Notes under the pieces: model-generated
The model's input: only the letters and a program-made list of their open reading frames with translations
Databases searched by the model: none
What the model was told of the DNA's origin: nothing
Part shown: one piece after another, positions 8,497-18,415 of the stretch
How the letters are laid out: every line of letters begins with the position of its first letter
Position numbering within the stretch: position 1 is the stretch's first letter
Assembly: GCF_002270485.1 (NCBI RefSeq)
Contig: NZ_NQOG01000022.1
Span: 1 to 46,361, forward strand
Length of the DNA: 46,361 nucleotides
Source: Anaerostipes hominis (ex Lee et al. 2021)
GTDB taxonomy: Bacteria; Bacillota; Clostridia; Lachnospirales; Lachnospiraceae
Direction of reading: 5' to 3'
Translations under genes and position numbers: made by a program

Positions 8497-10013
8497 TACT
8501 TGTCACCTCCTGCGATTGCTTTCATAACATTCTCCTGTGATAATTCACTTTCTTCCAGCTCTCCGACCTTTTTTCCGTCTCTCAGGATACCCATGTGATT
8601 TACGGTACGGAGCATTTCCTCAACTTCAGAGGAAATGAACATGACAGACATTCCTTCTCCAGCCAGTTTTACAACAAGCTTCTGAATTTCTGTCTTTGTA
8701 CCGACATCAATACCTCTTGTAGGCTCATCCAGAATCAGGAAATCCGGGTCGGTCATCAGCCATCTTCCAAGAATGACTTTCTGCTGGTTTCCTCCGCTCA
8801 AAGTCTTGATCGGCACCTCTCTGTTGGCCGTCTTGACCTGGAGCATTTCAATATATTTATCTGTTAATTCTTCCTGTTCTTTCTTGCTCATCAGCTTAAA
8901 CATTCCACGTTTTGCCTGCAGCGCAATGATCATGTTCTCTCGTACGGACAAGTCGGCGATGATACCTTCGGCCTTTCTGTCTTCCGGACAATATGCCATT
9001 CCTTTCTGCATTGCTTCGATCGGAGCCTTTACGTGAAGTTTCTCTCCATTCACATAGAGTTCTCCGCCTTCCGGTTTATCTGCTCCATAAATAACTCTTG
9101 CCAGTTCAGATCGTCCTGACCCTAATAGTCCTGATAATCCAATGACTTCTCCCTTATGTATAGTCAGATCAAATGGCTTGATAGATCCTTTATGATATAA
9201 CCCTTTAGCCTCGATCACAGCTTCATTGTTTCTCCTGGAACCATTTCCGGCTTTATTCTTAATATCAGCCAGATCATCAAACTCTTTGCCCATCATGGTC
9301 GCAACCAATTTGACTCTCGGAAGTTCTTCAGTCTTGTATTCCCCTACAAAATGTCCGTTTCGCAAAACAGTGATCCTGTCACATACTGCATAAACCTGTT
9401 CAAGAAAATGAGTAACAAACACGATCGCTGTTCCTCGTTTCTTCAGCATGTTCATAACTTCGAATAATTTTTCTACTTCTCCTTCATCCAGGCTGGAAGT
9501 AGGTTCATCCAGAATCAAGACTTTTGCCTGTGTATCTACAGCCCTTGCAATGGCAACCATCTGCTGGATTGCAACAGAATAGTTTTCCAGAAGCTCTGTG
9601 GCGTCAATTTCTAATTTTAAGTTGTCAAGGATTTTCTGTGCTTCCCTGTTGATCGTCTTCCAGTCGATATGTCCCATTTTCATAGGTTCTCGTCCGATAA
9701 AAATATTTTCCGCAACCGTAAGATTCGGACAGAGGTTTACTTCCTGGTAAACTGTGCTGATTCCATTCATGCCCGCTTCCTGCGGAGATCCGTTTACGAT
9801 GCTCTTTCCATCCATAATGATTTCGCCGGTTTCAAATTCTTCCACACCAGTCAGGACTTTGATCAGAGTTGATTTTCCTGCACCGTTTTCTCCCATCAAT
9901 GCATGAATCTCACCTTCCCGTAAAGTCAACTGCGCATCGGATAATGCTTTTACACCGGGGAAACTCTTACTGATATTTTTCATGGAAAGAACTGTCTTTT
10001 TTTCATCACTCAT
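8496..10013 (-). CDS. sugar ABC transporter ATP-binding protein, two ABC domains
   Basis: The protein has 505 aa, the standard size of RbsA/MglA/YtfR-type ATPases. The first domain has Walker A GENGAGKST (41-49) and Walker B LILDEPTSSLD. The second has the degenerate P-loop GLLGSGRSE usual in this family, the signature LSGGNQQKVILGRWL, and ILDEPTRGIDVGTK. I chose the ATG at 10013 because AAAGGTGG precedes it; a TTG at 10061 would add 16 residues unlike the family. It energises the two downstream permeases. A stem-loop separates it from the upstream binding-protein gene. Confidence 0.92.
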   Translation of the reverse strand: MSDEKKTVLSMKNISKSFPGVKALSDAQLTLREGEIHALMGENGAGKSTLIKVLTGVEEFETGEIIMDGKSIVNGSPQEAGMNGISTVYQEVNLCPNLTVAENIFIGREPMKMGHIDWKTINREAQKILDNLKLEIDATELLENYSVAIQQMVAIARAVDTQAKVLILDEPTSSLDEGEVEKLFEVMNMLKKRGTAIVFVTHFLEQVYAVCDRITVLRNGHFVGEYKTEELPRVKLVATMMGKEFDDLADIKNKAGNGSRRNNEAVIEAKGLYHKGSIKPFDLTIHKGEVIGLSGLLGSGRSELARVIYGADKPEGGELYVNGEKLHVKAPIEAMQKGMAYCPEDRKAEGIIADLSVRENMIIALQAKRGMFKLMSKKEQEELTDKYIEMLQVKTANREVPIKTLSGGNQQKVILGRWLMTDPDFLILDEPTRGIDVGTKTEIQKLVVKLAGEGMSVMFISSEVEEMLRTVNHMGILRDGKKVGELEESELSQENVMKAIAGGDK

Positions 10014-10070
10014 GACAATTCCACCTTTCTTTTCACTGTTATTAGGTCTGCCCCTGGGCAATCTAAGTAT

Positions 10071-10125
10071 AAAAATTACAGGTTAGGCCAGAAATCGGCT
10101 TTCTGGTCCAGAGCCTGCAATTTTT
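10071..10125 (-). terminator. intra-operon stem-loop between binding protein and ATPase
   Basis: On the minus strand an imperfect long hairpin has outer arms AAAATTGCAGG/CCTGTAATTTT and inner arms CCAGAAA/TTTCTGG, ending in a short T-run. It lies in the 131-base gap between the binding-protein and ATPase genes. Such partial terminators or 3' stabilisers commonly let the binding protein be made in excess over the membrane complex. Confidence 0.7.
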
Positions 10126-10144
10126 ATGTACATCCAGCTGATTT

Positions 10145-11143
10145 TTAGTACTGGCGTTCGTTGATAAACTTGTCTACGTTATCTTTTGTAAATACCTGTT
10201 CTTCTACATACTGAACCTTCTCTACTTTCTCACCGTTCATGAGCTTCTTAGCAAGGTCTGCTACGCGAGGTCCATGCAGCGGATTACATTCAAACTCAGC
10301 ATTGATCTGTCCGTTCTGTACTTCTTTTAATGCTGCTTTTACAGCGTCGAAGGAAATGATTGTGACATCTTTTCCAGGTTTTTTACCTGCTGCCTTTAAT
10401 GCATCAATCGCACCAAATGCCATGTTGTCATTCTGAGCCACTACGACATCAATGTTTTTGTACTGTTTCAGGAAGGATTCCATTACTTCCTGTCCTTTAG
10501 CCTGTGTAAACTCGCCTGTCTGAGAAGCTATGATCTTAAAGTCCTTAGCGTCTTTAATGCCTTCTTTAAATCCTTTTGTACGTCCGATCTCAGCGGAAGA
10601 ACCGATTGTTCCCTGTAAAACTGCGATGTTGGCAGCTTTCTTACCCTTTTTTTCCATGTCTTTGATCAGCCATTTTCCTGCTTCCACTCCTTCTTTCTTG
10701 AAGTCGGAACCTACCCAGCAGGAAACCAGTGAATCATCAGATGTCTTGATCTGTCTGTCAACAGTGATTACCGGGATGCCTGCTTCCTTTGCTTCTTTCA
10801 GAACAGTTTCCCATCCGGTCTCTGTTACCGGCGCGATCGCGATGACATCCACACCCTGTGAAATAAACTCGCGGACAGCCTTTGTCTGGTTCTCCTGTTT
10901 CTGCTGAGCATCAGCAAAAGATAATTTGAAACCATTTCCCGCAGACAGTGCTTCCTTCATGGACTTTGTGTTGGCAACACGCCAGTCACTCTCCGCACCT
11001 ACCTGTGAAAATCCGATCGTGATCTCCTTGTTATCTTTCTTAGCGGCATCCTTTTTTCCACCTCCGCCGCAGGCTGTCAACATGGTGCCCATCATTGCTG
11101 CACAAAGAGCAATACTAAGAACTTTCTTAAATCCTTTTCTCAT
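10145..11143 (-). CDS. sugar ABC transporter substrate-binding lipoprotein
   Basis: The 332 aa lipoprotein has a signal peptide (MRKGFKKVLS, then a hydrophobic stretch) and a lipobox LTAC with the lipidated Cys25, followed by a Gly/Lys linker. The mature part is a periplasmic-binding-protein type I fold of the ribose/galactofuranose class: ITIGFSQVGAESDWR at the start, GVDVIAIAPVTETGWETVL, GIPVITVDRQI and VVAQNDNMAFGAIDALK. I chose the ATG at 11143 because AAGGAGGAG lies upstream of it. The ESDWR N-terminal pattern is like YtfQ, which binds furanose sugars, so a furanose form of a hexose or pentose is a reasonable guess. It is the first gene of the importer operon. Confidence 0.9.
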   Translation of the reverse strand: MRKGFKKVLSIALCAAMMGTMLTACGGGGKKDAAKKDNKEITIGFSQVGAESDWRVANTKSMKEALSAGNGFKLSFADAQQKQENQTKAVREFISQGVDVIAIAPVTETGWETVLKEAKEAGIPVITVDRQIKTSDDSLVSCWVGSDFKKEGVEAGKWLIKDMEKKGKKAANIAVLQGTIGSSAEIGRTKGFKEGIKDAKDFKIIASQTGEFTQAKGQEVMESFLKQYKNIDVVVAQNDNMAFGAIDALKAAGKKPGKDVTIISFDAVKAALKEVQNGQINAEFECNPLHGPRVADLAKKLMNGEKVEKVQYVEEQVFTKDNVDKFINERQY

Positions 11144-11198
11144 GACTTTCTCCTCCTTAAATTTTCTGAACTTCATGCGGTTCTTACTTACAATATAC

Positions 11199-11226
11199 AT
11201 TTTACTTGTATCTGCACTTGTTTCAA
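11199..11226 (-). promoter_or_regulatory. promoter with ACTTGT repeats before the importer operon
   Basis: On the minus strand there is a TTGAAA -35 box (11221-11226), a 16-base spacer and a TAAAAT -10 box (11199-11204). The spacer is covered by two direct repeats (ACTTGT on the plus strand at 11204-11209 and 11216-11221, 12 bases apart). Direct repeats overlapping a promoter suit an AraC-family activator such as the nearby YesN-like regulator, or AraR. The rest of the gap up to 11377 is very AT-rich and holds no gene I can see. Confidence 0.55.
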
Positions 11227-11377
11227 TGCAATATCTTTTGAGTTAAGTACACTTTTTTATTTTTTTTCAATATGAGGTTAAAAAAGTTTTTTTTCTTTTG
11301 AAATGAGTTCATTTTTTTACTTAAACATGGTTCATAGCCCTTAAGGTGAACATACAACATAGCACACAAGAAACAAA

Positions 11378-11425
11378 AAGTCAGAATGAACCATTTTTAT
11401 TTCAGATTCATTCTGACTTTCTTAA
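11378..11425 (-). terminator. terminator after the histidine kinase gene
   Basis: On the minus strand there is a perfect stem AAAGTCAGAATGAA with TTCATTCTGACTTT, then TTGTTTC, immediately after the kinase stop at 11428. It is a convincing intrinsic terminator separating the two-component genes from the importer operon. Confidence 0.85.
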
Positions 11426-11427
11426 AA

Positions 11428-12867
11428 TCAGGTCTCTCTTGGCAGAACAGCAATCACTCTTGTACCTGCAGATTCTTCACTTTCTACGATTAGTCCATAC
11501 TCTTCTCCAAACTGCAGCTTCAGCCTCTGGTTTACACTGGACATTCCAAATCCGGTTACTCTGCGATCCCGGCTTCCGCCCATCATCTCTTGATTGATTC
11601 TCGCCACATGATCTGCATCCATGCCCGGACCGTCATCTTCCACCGACAGATAAATATTATCCTCATCATAGACTCCATTGATCTCAATCTTTCCTTTTTC
11701 TCTCCGCCGCTTAATGCCGTGATACAGTGCATTTTCCACAAGAGGCTGAAGGGTCATTTTAATAATGTTGCTGCCTAAGATTTCTTCTGGCACGTCAATT
11801 GAAAAATCGAGTATATCCTGATAGCGGACACTCTGGATCTTAAGATAGCTTTCTACATGCAGAAGTTCATCCTTTAGAGAAATCAGGCCTTCACCCTTAC
11901 TTAAACATTCCCTGAAAAATGTGGACAGATCCTGTACCATCTGAACCACCTGTTCATTCTGTCCGTCTGCCGCAAACCAGATGATCGTATCAAGAGTATT
12001 ATACAAAAAATGGGGGTTAATCTGGGACTGGAGAAGTTCCAGCTCTGTTTTCCTCAGATTCATCTGCTCCTTAGTCACATCCTCCACAAGCTGTTCAATC
12101 CTTCTCACCATCTGATTAAAGTTTTTGCTCAGAATCCTGACTTCTTCTGTCTCACTGTTTAAGGCTCTTACTGTAAAATCCCCTTTTCCGACAAGCTTTG
12201 TCTTATTGCACAGATCCACGATCGGCTCCGAGATACTTTTGGCGATCCGATTTGTGAATATCCAGATAAAAACGATAAGAAATGCGGAAATAGCCGCAGA
12301 AACAGCGACTGCAGTCATAATATTTTTTCTCAGACCGCTCCTCAGTTGTTTTAAGTTGCCTGTCTCAAAATAAATATACTCGCTAATCTTCTTTTCAATG
12401 ATTTCAGTAAAGATATTCACATCATCCCTTAAAATACGGTCATTGACCTTATAGTCTTTCATAATATCAGATGTCTGTATTTTCTGAATATACGTTTCCA
12501 AGCTGGCCAAAAGGCGGTTGATCTGATCCAGACGGTCTCTGCTCTCCTGTTTTAAAGCAGTCTTTCTGAGCTGTTCCAGTGTCATCCTGGCCTTAAAGCT
12601 TTCCACATAAGGGTTCATTTCCTCAAAGGTATCTGCTCCTATTACTACCCTGTACATCTTGTTATCAATGTCTTCCCTGAACTGAAAATTAAATTCACTT
12701 GCCTGACTGATATTCTGTACACTTGTGTCATACTGTTCATTGAAACTGACCATCATGACAAGAAGAGCCAGCACCATTCCAAAGAATGGCACCAGCACAC
12801 ATAAACGAATCCAGTTTAATTTTTTCTCCAGAGAGGATACTGAAAGCTTTATACTAAATCTTTTCAT
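11428..12867 (-). CDS. sensor histidine kinase, YesM/LytS-like
   Basis: The 479 aa membrane sensor has TM1 at about 20-42, an extracellular sensing segment at 43-180, TM2 at 181-204, and a HAMP linker at about 205-258. The kinase core begins with SQINPHFLYNTLDTI (phospho-accepting His286), followed by PLVENALYHGIK (N box), VEDDGPGMD and GFGMSSVNQRL (ATP site). This is the His_kinase family typical of YesM, which pairs with AraC-type regulators and often senses sugars. Its ATG overlaps the regulator's TGA by one base (TGATG), so the two are translationally coupled. It very likely controls the importer operon just downstream. Confidence 0.9.
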   Translation of the reverse strand: MKRFSIKLSVSSLEKKLNWIRLCVLVPFFGMVLALLVMMVSFNEQYDTSVQNISQASEFNFQFREDIDNKMYRVVIGADTFEEMNPYVESFKARMTLEQLRKTALKQESRDRLDQINRLLASLETYIQKIQTSDIMKDYKVNDRILRDDVNIFTEIIEKKISEYIYFETGNLKQLRSGLRKNIMTAVAVSAAISAFLIVFIWIFTNRIAKSISEPIVDLCNKTKLVGKGDFTVRALNSETEEVRILSKNFNQMVRRIEQLVEDVTKEQMNLRKTELELLQSQINPHFLYNTLDTIIWFAADGQNEQVVQMVQDLSTFFRECLSKGEGLISLKDELLHVESYLKIQSVRYQDILDFSIDVPEEILGSNIIKMTLQPLVENALYHGIKRRREKGKIEINGVYDEDNIYLSVEDDGPGMDADHVARINQEMMGGSRDRRVTGFGMSSVNQRLKLQFGEEYGLIVESEESAGTRVIAVLPRET

Positions 12868-14492
12868 CAGATTCCTTTCATGCGGTACTCTTTCGAAGTA
12901 CATTTCTGAGTCTTTTTAAACAGAAAACTAAAATAATGGGGATCTTTATAACCAATTCTGTAACCAATCTCCGAGCTTTTCAAACTTGTGCATTTGAGAA
13001 GTGTCTTCGCTTCCTCCATACGCACCATGGTAAGATATTCTACAAAGGTACTTCCAACCTCCTGACGAAAAACCGTGCTGAAATGGCTCGGGCTCAGCCC
13101 CACAATAGAAGCAACAACATTCAGCGAAATGTCATCATCACTGAAGTGCTTCCTGATGTAATCCGTAGCATCCTCGATCATCGGCTGATACTTTTTAACA
13201 ACACTCTCGCTCCGCAGTTCTATGGCCATTCTTATTAATCTCTTTACATAAGCTTTTGTCTTATCCAGAGTATCCACATCGGTAAACTTATAGTTCTCTC
13301 CGAACATCTGATCAGCCACTTTCTTCTTTGCACCATGGATTTGTTCCAAAAATTCATTGATAATAAAACAAATATCAAGAATAATATACTGTCGGAATAA
13401 AAAAGACTCCATGTTCTTCTCTCCAAAAGCTTTGAAATAGTCCTCAACAAATTCGTCTACATCTTCTCCTGTTCCATTTTTCAAAAATTTGACCAGGACT
13501 GCTTTGTCTGTTTTTTCCATATTAATCTCCCGAAAATCAATATTTACGGAGATGTCCTCTATTTCTTCTCTTTTATCAAGCTGGCTGTAATATAAGACTC
13601 TGTTTTTGCCCATCTCATACTGCTTTGCGAAAGCCACACTTGCCGTGTCATAGCTGCGGGAAATCTCATGCACTCTGTGGACTGTCTCTCCGACTCCGAT
13701 AAAATATCCAAGATCCTCAAAGCGGGAAGCAATTTCAACCACTTTTTTTACAAATCTCTCTCTAATCTTATCAATATCTTCGTCACTCTGTACCTTCAAA
13801 AGAAAGATGTATCCTTCTGTCGCTCTCTGGAACATAACAACATGTTCCTGACTGTCTGTATGTGAAAGCAGCCTGTTTGCTTCCTCTGCCTTCCGTTTTC
13901 TCTCTTCATCGTCCGAATGATTAAAATAGTACTTTAAAAGTATTACCGTATAAGCAGATGCCATCACAGAAATACCCAGTTCATTTCCCATTCTGATCAG
14001 CTTTGATACCGGCATCTTGCTGCGCACAAGTTCTCCGAAAAAACGGTATCGTTTGATCTGTATATTTTTCTGACTCTCCTGCTCAAGCCGTGTCATATTG
14101 TCTGTCAGTATCTTTTTCTTTTCAATCTGATTTTTCACTTTGTCAAGTGCGGCAATGAGCTGTTCTCCTGTGACAGGCTTCATCAAATATTCTTCCACCC
14201 CGATGGAGATTGCCTCTTTTGCAAAAGAAAAATCATCATAGCCGGTCAGAAAAATAACAGACAGATCCGGCATCTCTGTTTTTAAAATCTTTCCAAGTTC
14301 CACACCGTCCATGAAAGGCATTTTAATGTCTGTAATCAATATGTCCGGTTTCAGTTCTTTAATGAGCGGAAGCGCCATCTCTCCGTCGCCTGCTTCTCCA
14401 ACCAGCTCATATCCATGCTTTTCCCACTCCACATTGTTCTTTATACTTTCCCGTATAATTACTTCATCTTCCACTAAAAAAACCTTTATCAT
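12867..14492 (-). CDS. response regulator, YesN-like, AraC-type DNA-binding
   Basis: The protein has 541 aa. An N-terminal receiver domain has the acidic pair Glu8/Asp9, the phospho-acceptor Asp55 in ILITDIKMP, and Lys in EYLMKPV. A long middle region of about 300 aa follows, then a C-terminal AraC-type double helix-turn-helix (SLNVVASIVGLSPSHFSTVFRQ and SSEIGYRIGYKDPHYFSFLFKK). I chose the ATG at 14492 because AGGAGAGG lies 9 bases upstream; an in-frame ATG at 14501 sits against that site. It follows araD by 75 bases and is coupled to the kinase. It probably activates the ABC importer genes in response to an extracellular sugar. Confidence 0.9.
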   Translation of the reverse strand: MIKVFLVEDEVIIRESIKNNVEWEKHGYELVGEAGDGEMALPLIKELKPDILITDIKMPFMDGVELGKILKTEMPDLSVIFLTGYDDFSFAKEAISIGVEEYLMKPVTGEQLIAALDKVKNQIEKKKILTDNMTRLEQESQKNIQIKRYRFFGELVRSKMPVSKLIRMGNELGISVMASAYTVILLKYYFNHSDDEERKRKAEEANRLLSHTDSQEHVVMFQRATEGYIFLLKVQSDEDIDKIRERFVKKVVEIASRFEDLGYFIGVGETVHRVHEISRSYDTASVAFAKQYEMGKNRVLYYSQLDKREEIEDISVNIDFREINMEKTDKAVLVKFLKNGTGEDVDEFVEDYFKAFGEKNMESFLFRQYIILDICFIINEFLEQIHGAKKKVADQMFGENYKFTDVDTLDKTKAYVKRLIRMAIELRSESVVKKYQPMIEDATDYIRKHFSDDDISLNVVASIVGLSPSHFSTVFRQEVGSTFVEYLTMVRMEEAKTLLKCTSLKSSEIGYRIGYKDPHYFSFLFKKTQKCTSKEYRMKGI

Positions 14493-14567
14493 ATGCCGCA
14501 TCCTCTCCTGCTGTAAAGCTCCAGGTACAACTATTATTTCCACCGATCAGATCCCAGATTCCGATCT

Positions 14568-15254
14568 CTATTGACCATAATAAGCGTTTTCCCCATGTTT
14601 GCGGAAAAAATGCTTATCCTGAATAACCCGAGGTGCAGGGCTGATCCCGTCTTTTAAATGCTCCGCCCGATACGCCATCTTAGCCACTTCCTCCAGTACA
14701 ACTGCGTTATGAACTGCTTCACCGGCATCTTTACCCCATGTAAAAGGTCCATGATTTGTACAGAGTACTCCAGGTACATAGATGGGGTTTTTATCCTTAA
14801 ATGTCTCTATGATGACCAACCCGGTGTTTTTCTCATAATCCTTTTCTATTTCTGCCTTTGTCAGTCCTCTGGCACAAGGAATATCCCCATAAAAGTAATC
14901 TGCATGAGTTGTTCCGTAACATGGAATACTTCTTCCTGCCTGTGCCCATGAAGTGGCCCACGGGGAATGGGTATGTACCACTCCGCCGAGATCTTTAAAT
15001 GCCTTATATAGTTCCAGATGAGTCGGTGTATCAGAAGAAGGATTCATCTCTCCCTCGACCTTATTGCCGGAGAGATCCATCACAACCATATCTTCCGGTG
15101 ACAGCTTTTCATACTCCACTCCGCTCGGTTTGATGACAAACAAACCTCTTTCCCTGTCAATCCCGCTGACATTGCCCCATGTGTAGGTGACAAGCCCCTT
15201 CTGTGGGAGCTCCATATTTGCCTCATAAACTTGTTTTTTTAACTCTTCTAACAT
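14568..15254 (-). CDS. araD: L-ribulose-5-phosphate 4-epimerase
   Basis: The protein has 228 aa, the normal length. It converts L-ribulose 5-phosphate to D-xylulose 5-phosphate, the last step of L-arabinose use. It belongs to the class II aldolase/epimerase fold: TWGNVSGID and [11 protein letters not shown] bind phosphate, the [14 protein letters not shown] histidines and the later NHGPFTWG His are the zinc ligands, and [12 protein letters not shown] matches AraD. It lies 17 bases after the ribulokinase gene. Confidence 0.94.
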   Translation of the reverse strand: MLEELKKQVYEANMELPQKGLVTYTWGNVSGIDRERGLFVIKPSGVEYEKLSPEDMVVMDLSGNKVEGEMNPSSDTPTHLELYKAFKDLGGVVHTHSPWATSWAQAGRSIPCYGTTHADYFYGDIPCARGLTKAEIEKDYEKNTGLVIIETFKDKNPIYVPGVLCTNHGPFTWGKDAGEAVHNAVVLEEVAKMAYRAEHLKDGISPAPRVIQDKHFFRKHGENAYYGQ

Positions 15255-15271
15255 ATTATTTTACCCCACTT

Positions 15272-16882
15272 TTACATTTGTTTCAATGCATTCACTGCCG
15301 CACGTTCAATTGGAAGTCCCTCTGTATATCTTTTTATAAATGTATCAAAGCCTTTTACGTCTTTTTCATCCGGTTCCATACTGATTCCTTCGTCTTCTGC
15401 AAATACTTCTTGAATCAGATAATCATCCAGTGTTTCCCCTTCTGTTTTATTTTTCATATAAGATGCCAACAGGGCAATTCCCCAGGCTCCGCCTTCTCCC
15501 GCGGTTTCCATAACAGAAACCGGTGCGTTGACTGCCGCAGCCATAATCTTCTGACCGACACCTTTTGTCTTAAATAACCCTCCATGGCCAAGCAGCTTTT
15601 CCACCTGTACATTTTCCTGCTTCATCAGAATATCCAGGCCGGTCTTTAACGCACCGAGGGCCGTAAACAGGTGAACACGCATGAAGTTTGCCAGATTAAA
15701 TTTGCTGTCCGGCTGTCTCACGAACAGAGGACGTCCTTCCTCAAATCCGGTGATATGCTCCCCGGAAAAATAGTTATATGCCAGAAGTCCTCCGCAGTCC
15801 GCATCCCCTTCCAGGGCTTTACTATATAACTTACCAAAGAGCTTGTTCATATCTGTGTTTTCAATACCGAAGCTTTCAGCAAATTCTTTAAACAGATTCA
15901 CCCATGCATTCAGATCCGAAGTACAGTTGTTGCAGTGGACCATGGCCACCAGATTTCCGGTCGGCGTAGTTACAAGGTCAATCTCAGGATAAACCTTGGA
16001 AAGCTCTTTCTCCAACACGATCATGGCAAACACACTCGTTCCGGCAGAAACATTTCCAGTCTTCACGGCCACACTGTTGGTCGCAGCCATGCCGGTTCCC
16101 GCATCTCCTTCCGGAGGGCACATCGGAACTCCCGCCTTAAGTTTTCCGCTCGGGTCCAGGAGTTGCGCACCTTCTTCCGTCAATACTCCGGCATTTTCTC
16201 CTGCCACAAGGACTTCCGGAAGAATCTCTTTTAATTTCCACGGATATCCTTTGTCCGCAACAAGTTCATCAAATTTGGAAATCATTGTTTCATTGTAATT
16301 TTTCGTTTCGATGTCAATCGGGAACATACCGGAAGCTTCTCCTACTCCCAGAACCTTGCTTCCGCAAAGTTTCCAGTGCACATAGCCCGCCAGAGTCGTA
16401 AGATATGTAATCTCTTTCACATGCTCTTCCCCATTGAGAACCGCCTGATAAAGATGCGCGATACTCCATCTCTGAGGAATATGATAGTTAAATTCCTCTG
16501 TAAGTTTTTCTGATGCTTCCTCTGTCATGGTATTTCTCCACGTTCTGAATGGCACAAGAAGTTCTCCGTCTTTGTCAAACGCCATATAACCGTGCATCAT
16601 AGCACTGAACCCAATGGCTCCAATGGTTTCCAATTCAATTCCATACTTGCTCTTCACATCCTCGGCCATCTTCCGGTAGCTGTCTTTAAGCCCGGTCCAG
16701 ATATCATCCAGACTATAAGTCCAGATATTGTTCTCCAGCCGGTTTTCCCAGTCATGACTTCCGGATGCAATCGGAGCATTGTCCTCCCCTACGAGGATCG
16801 CCTTGATCCTTGTGGAACCAAATTCAATCCCAAGCGCTGTTTTCCCGTTTTCAATTGCACTTTTTACACTGTTCATTTCCAT
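15272..16882 (-). CDS. araB: ribulokinase-type FGGY kinase
   Basis: The protein has 536 aa and phosphorylates L-ribulose. FGGY features are [14 protein letters not shown] at the N-terminus, [13 protein letters not shown] in the place where XylB has QMHG, the catalytic-region [16 protein letters not shown], and [15 protein letters not shown] near the C-terminus. It lies between araA and araD with 39- and 17-base gaps, so it belongs to the ara operon. The sequence is closer to the Firmicute ribulokinase-like kinases than to E. coli AraB, but the context makes L-ribulose the clear substrate. Confidence 0.88.
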   Translation of the reverse strand: MEMNSVKSAIENGKTALGIEFGSTRIKAILVGEDNAPIASGSHDWENRLENNIWTYSLDDIWTGLKDSYRKMAEDVKSKYGIELETIGAIGFSAMMHGYMAFDKDGELLVPFRTWRNTMTEEASEKLTEEFNYHIPQRWSIAHLYQAVLNGEEHVKEITYLTTLAGYVHWKLCGSKVLGVGEASGMFPIDIETKNYNETMISKFDELVADKGYPWKLKEILPEVLVAGENAGVLTEEGAQLLDPSGKLKAGVPMCPPEGDAGTGMAATNSVAVKTGNVSAGTSVFAMIVLEKELSKVYPEIDLVTTPTGNLVAMVHCNNCTSDLNAWVNLFKEFAESFGIENTDMNKLFGKLYSKALEGDADCGGLLAYNYFSGEHITGFEEGRPLFVRQPDSKFNLANFMRVHLFTALGALKTGLDILMKQENVQVEKLLGHGGLFKTKGVGQKIMAAAVNAPVSVMETAGEGGAWGIALLASYMKNKTEGETLDDYLIQEVFAEDEGISMEPDEKDVKGFDTFIKRYTEGLPIERAAVNALKQM

Positions 16883-16921
16883 TTGATCTCCTCCTGCTGT
16901 GGACCCAAGGCCCTCAGAATT

Positions 16922-18415
16922 CTATCTGAAGGCTGCTTCGTTCCATCTTAATTCATTTTTAAAGTTACGGATATTGGTATTGGCATCTATATAAACAGCC
17001 TCAATTCCCATAGCATCTGCCCAATCTCCCATCTGCTGTGCGGTCAGATCATATGAGAACGCTGTGTGATGGGCTCCGCCTGCCAGAATCCACGCCTCGG
17101 CGCCTACCGGAAGATTCGGTTTCGGAGTCCAGAACGCAGTGGCAACCGGAAGCTTCGGCATCGGCTGTTCCGTCTTTTTGCAGTCAACCTCATTAATGAT
17201 CAGGCGGAACCTGTGTCCGAGATCAACTAAAGATGTGGCAACTGCCGGCCCTTCTTTTGCCGTAAAGACAAGTCTTGCGGGGTCTTCCCTGTCTCCCATG
17301 GAGAGAGGATTTACTTTGATGCTTATCGGTCCCTCCGCAATCGTCGGACATACTTCCAGCATATGAGCCTGAAGAATTCCCTCTTTTCCAGGCACAAAGT
17401 TATAGGTGTAATCTTCCATGAAAGAGGTTCCCTTTGCGTCTTTCTTTCCTGCCGTCATAATCTTCATCAGACGCACCATAGCAGCCGTCTTCCAGTCTCC
17501 TTCCGCTCCGAAACCGTATCCTTTCTCCATCAGTCTCTGAATCGCAAGACCCGGAAGCTGTTTTAAAGAGCCGAGATCCCCAAAATGAGTCACAATGGCC
17601 TGATAATCTTTTTCCGTCAGGAATTTCTCGAATCCGAGTTCGATCTGAGCCTGAACGGCGGCATGTTTTTTAAATTCTCCGGCATCTCTTCCCTCCAGAA
17701 GAATTTCGTATTTGTCGTAATATTCTTCTACCAGCGCATCCGTATCACCTTTAGAGACAGCCTCAACATAATCTGCGATTTCATTGACTGGATATGCGTC
17801 GATCTCCCATCCGAATTTGATCTGGGCTTCTACTTTATCTCCCTCTGTGACCGCTACATTCCTCATGTTGTCTGCCACACGCGCCACACGTATATGGCTG
17901 CTCTCCATGATTCCGACAGCAGTTCTCATCCAGGAAGCAATTTCTCTCTTTACTCTCTCATCGTCCCAGAATCCTACGACAACTTTCCGCTCAATTCCCA
18001 TGCGTGAAACAATATGTCCATACTCTCTGTCGCCATGTGCTGACTGATTCTCGTTCATAAAATCCATATCAATTGTCTGATACGGAATCTCCTGATTAAA
18101 CTGCGTATGTAAATGAAGCAGCGGCTTTCTGTATTCCTGCAGCCCCAAAATCCATGATTTTGCAGGAGAAAACGTATGCATCCATGTGATGACTCCGGCA
18201 CAGTTCTCATCTGAGTTTGCTTCATTAAAAGTTCTTCTTATGGATGCATTATCAATCAGAGTAGGCTTCCACACAATTTCATAGGGAAGGATACCTGACT
18301 TATTCAGTGCTTCCACGATTATTTTTGAGTGTTGTGCTACATGAAAAAGACATTCTTCTCCATATAAATCCTGTGATCCTGTTGCAAACCAAAATTGATA
18401 TTTTTTTGTGTTCAT
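16922..18415 (-). CDS. araA: L-arabinose isomerase
   Basis: The protein has 497 aa, full length, and converts L-arabinose to L-ribulose. Family features: FWFATGSQDLYGEE at the start, WMHTFSPAKSWILGL, FGDLGSLKQLPGLAIQRLME, GAEGDWKTAA, and the metal site in MEDYTYNF, QAHMLEVCPT and AGGAHHTAFSY. Its start overlaps the end of the upstream regulator by 4 bases, so araR and araA are translationally coupled. It is unrelated in detail to the two shorter fucose-isomerase-like genes in the same island. Confidence 0.96.
   Translation of the reverse strand: MNTKKYQFWFATGSQDLYGEECLFHVAQHSKIIVEALNKSGILPYEIVWKPTLIDNASIRRTFNEANSDENCAGVITWMHTFSPAKSWILGLQEYRKPLLHLHTQFNQEIPYQTIDMDFMNENQSAHGDREYGHIVSRMGIERKVVVGFWDDERVKREIASWMRTAVGIMESSHIRVARVADNMRNVAVTEGDKVEAQIKFGWEIDAYPVNEIADYVEAVSKGDTDALVEEYYDKYEILLEGRDAGEFKKHAAVQAQIELGFEKFLTEKDYQAIVTHFGDLGSLKQLPGLAIQRLMEKGYGFGAEGDWKTAAMVRLMKIMTAGKKDAKGTSFMEDYTYNFVPGKEGILQAHMLEVCPTIAEGPISIKVNPLSMGDREDPARLVFTAKEGPAVATSLVDLGHRFRLIINEVDCKKTEQPMPKLPVATAFWTPKPNLPVGAEAWILAGGAHHTAFSYDLTAQQMGDWADAMGIEAVYIDANTNIRNFKNELRWNEAAFR

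Noticed and set aside
7634-8527. Long open frame on the plus strand opposite the first ABC permease
   Set aside because: The permease is unmistakable and translationally coupled to its neighbours; the antisense frame has no ribosome site or recognisable motif.
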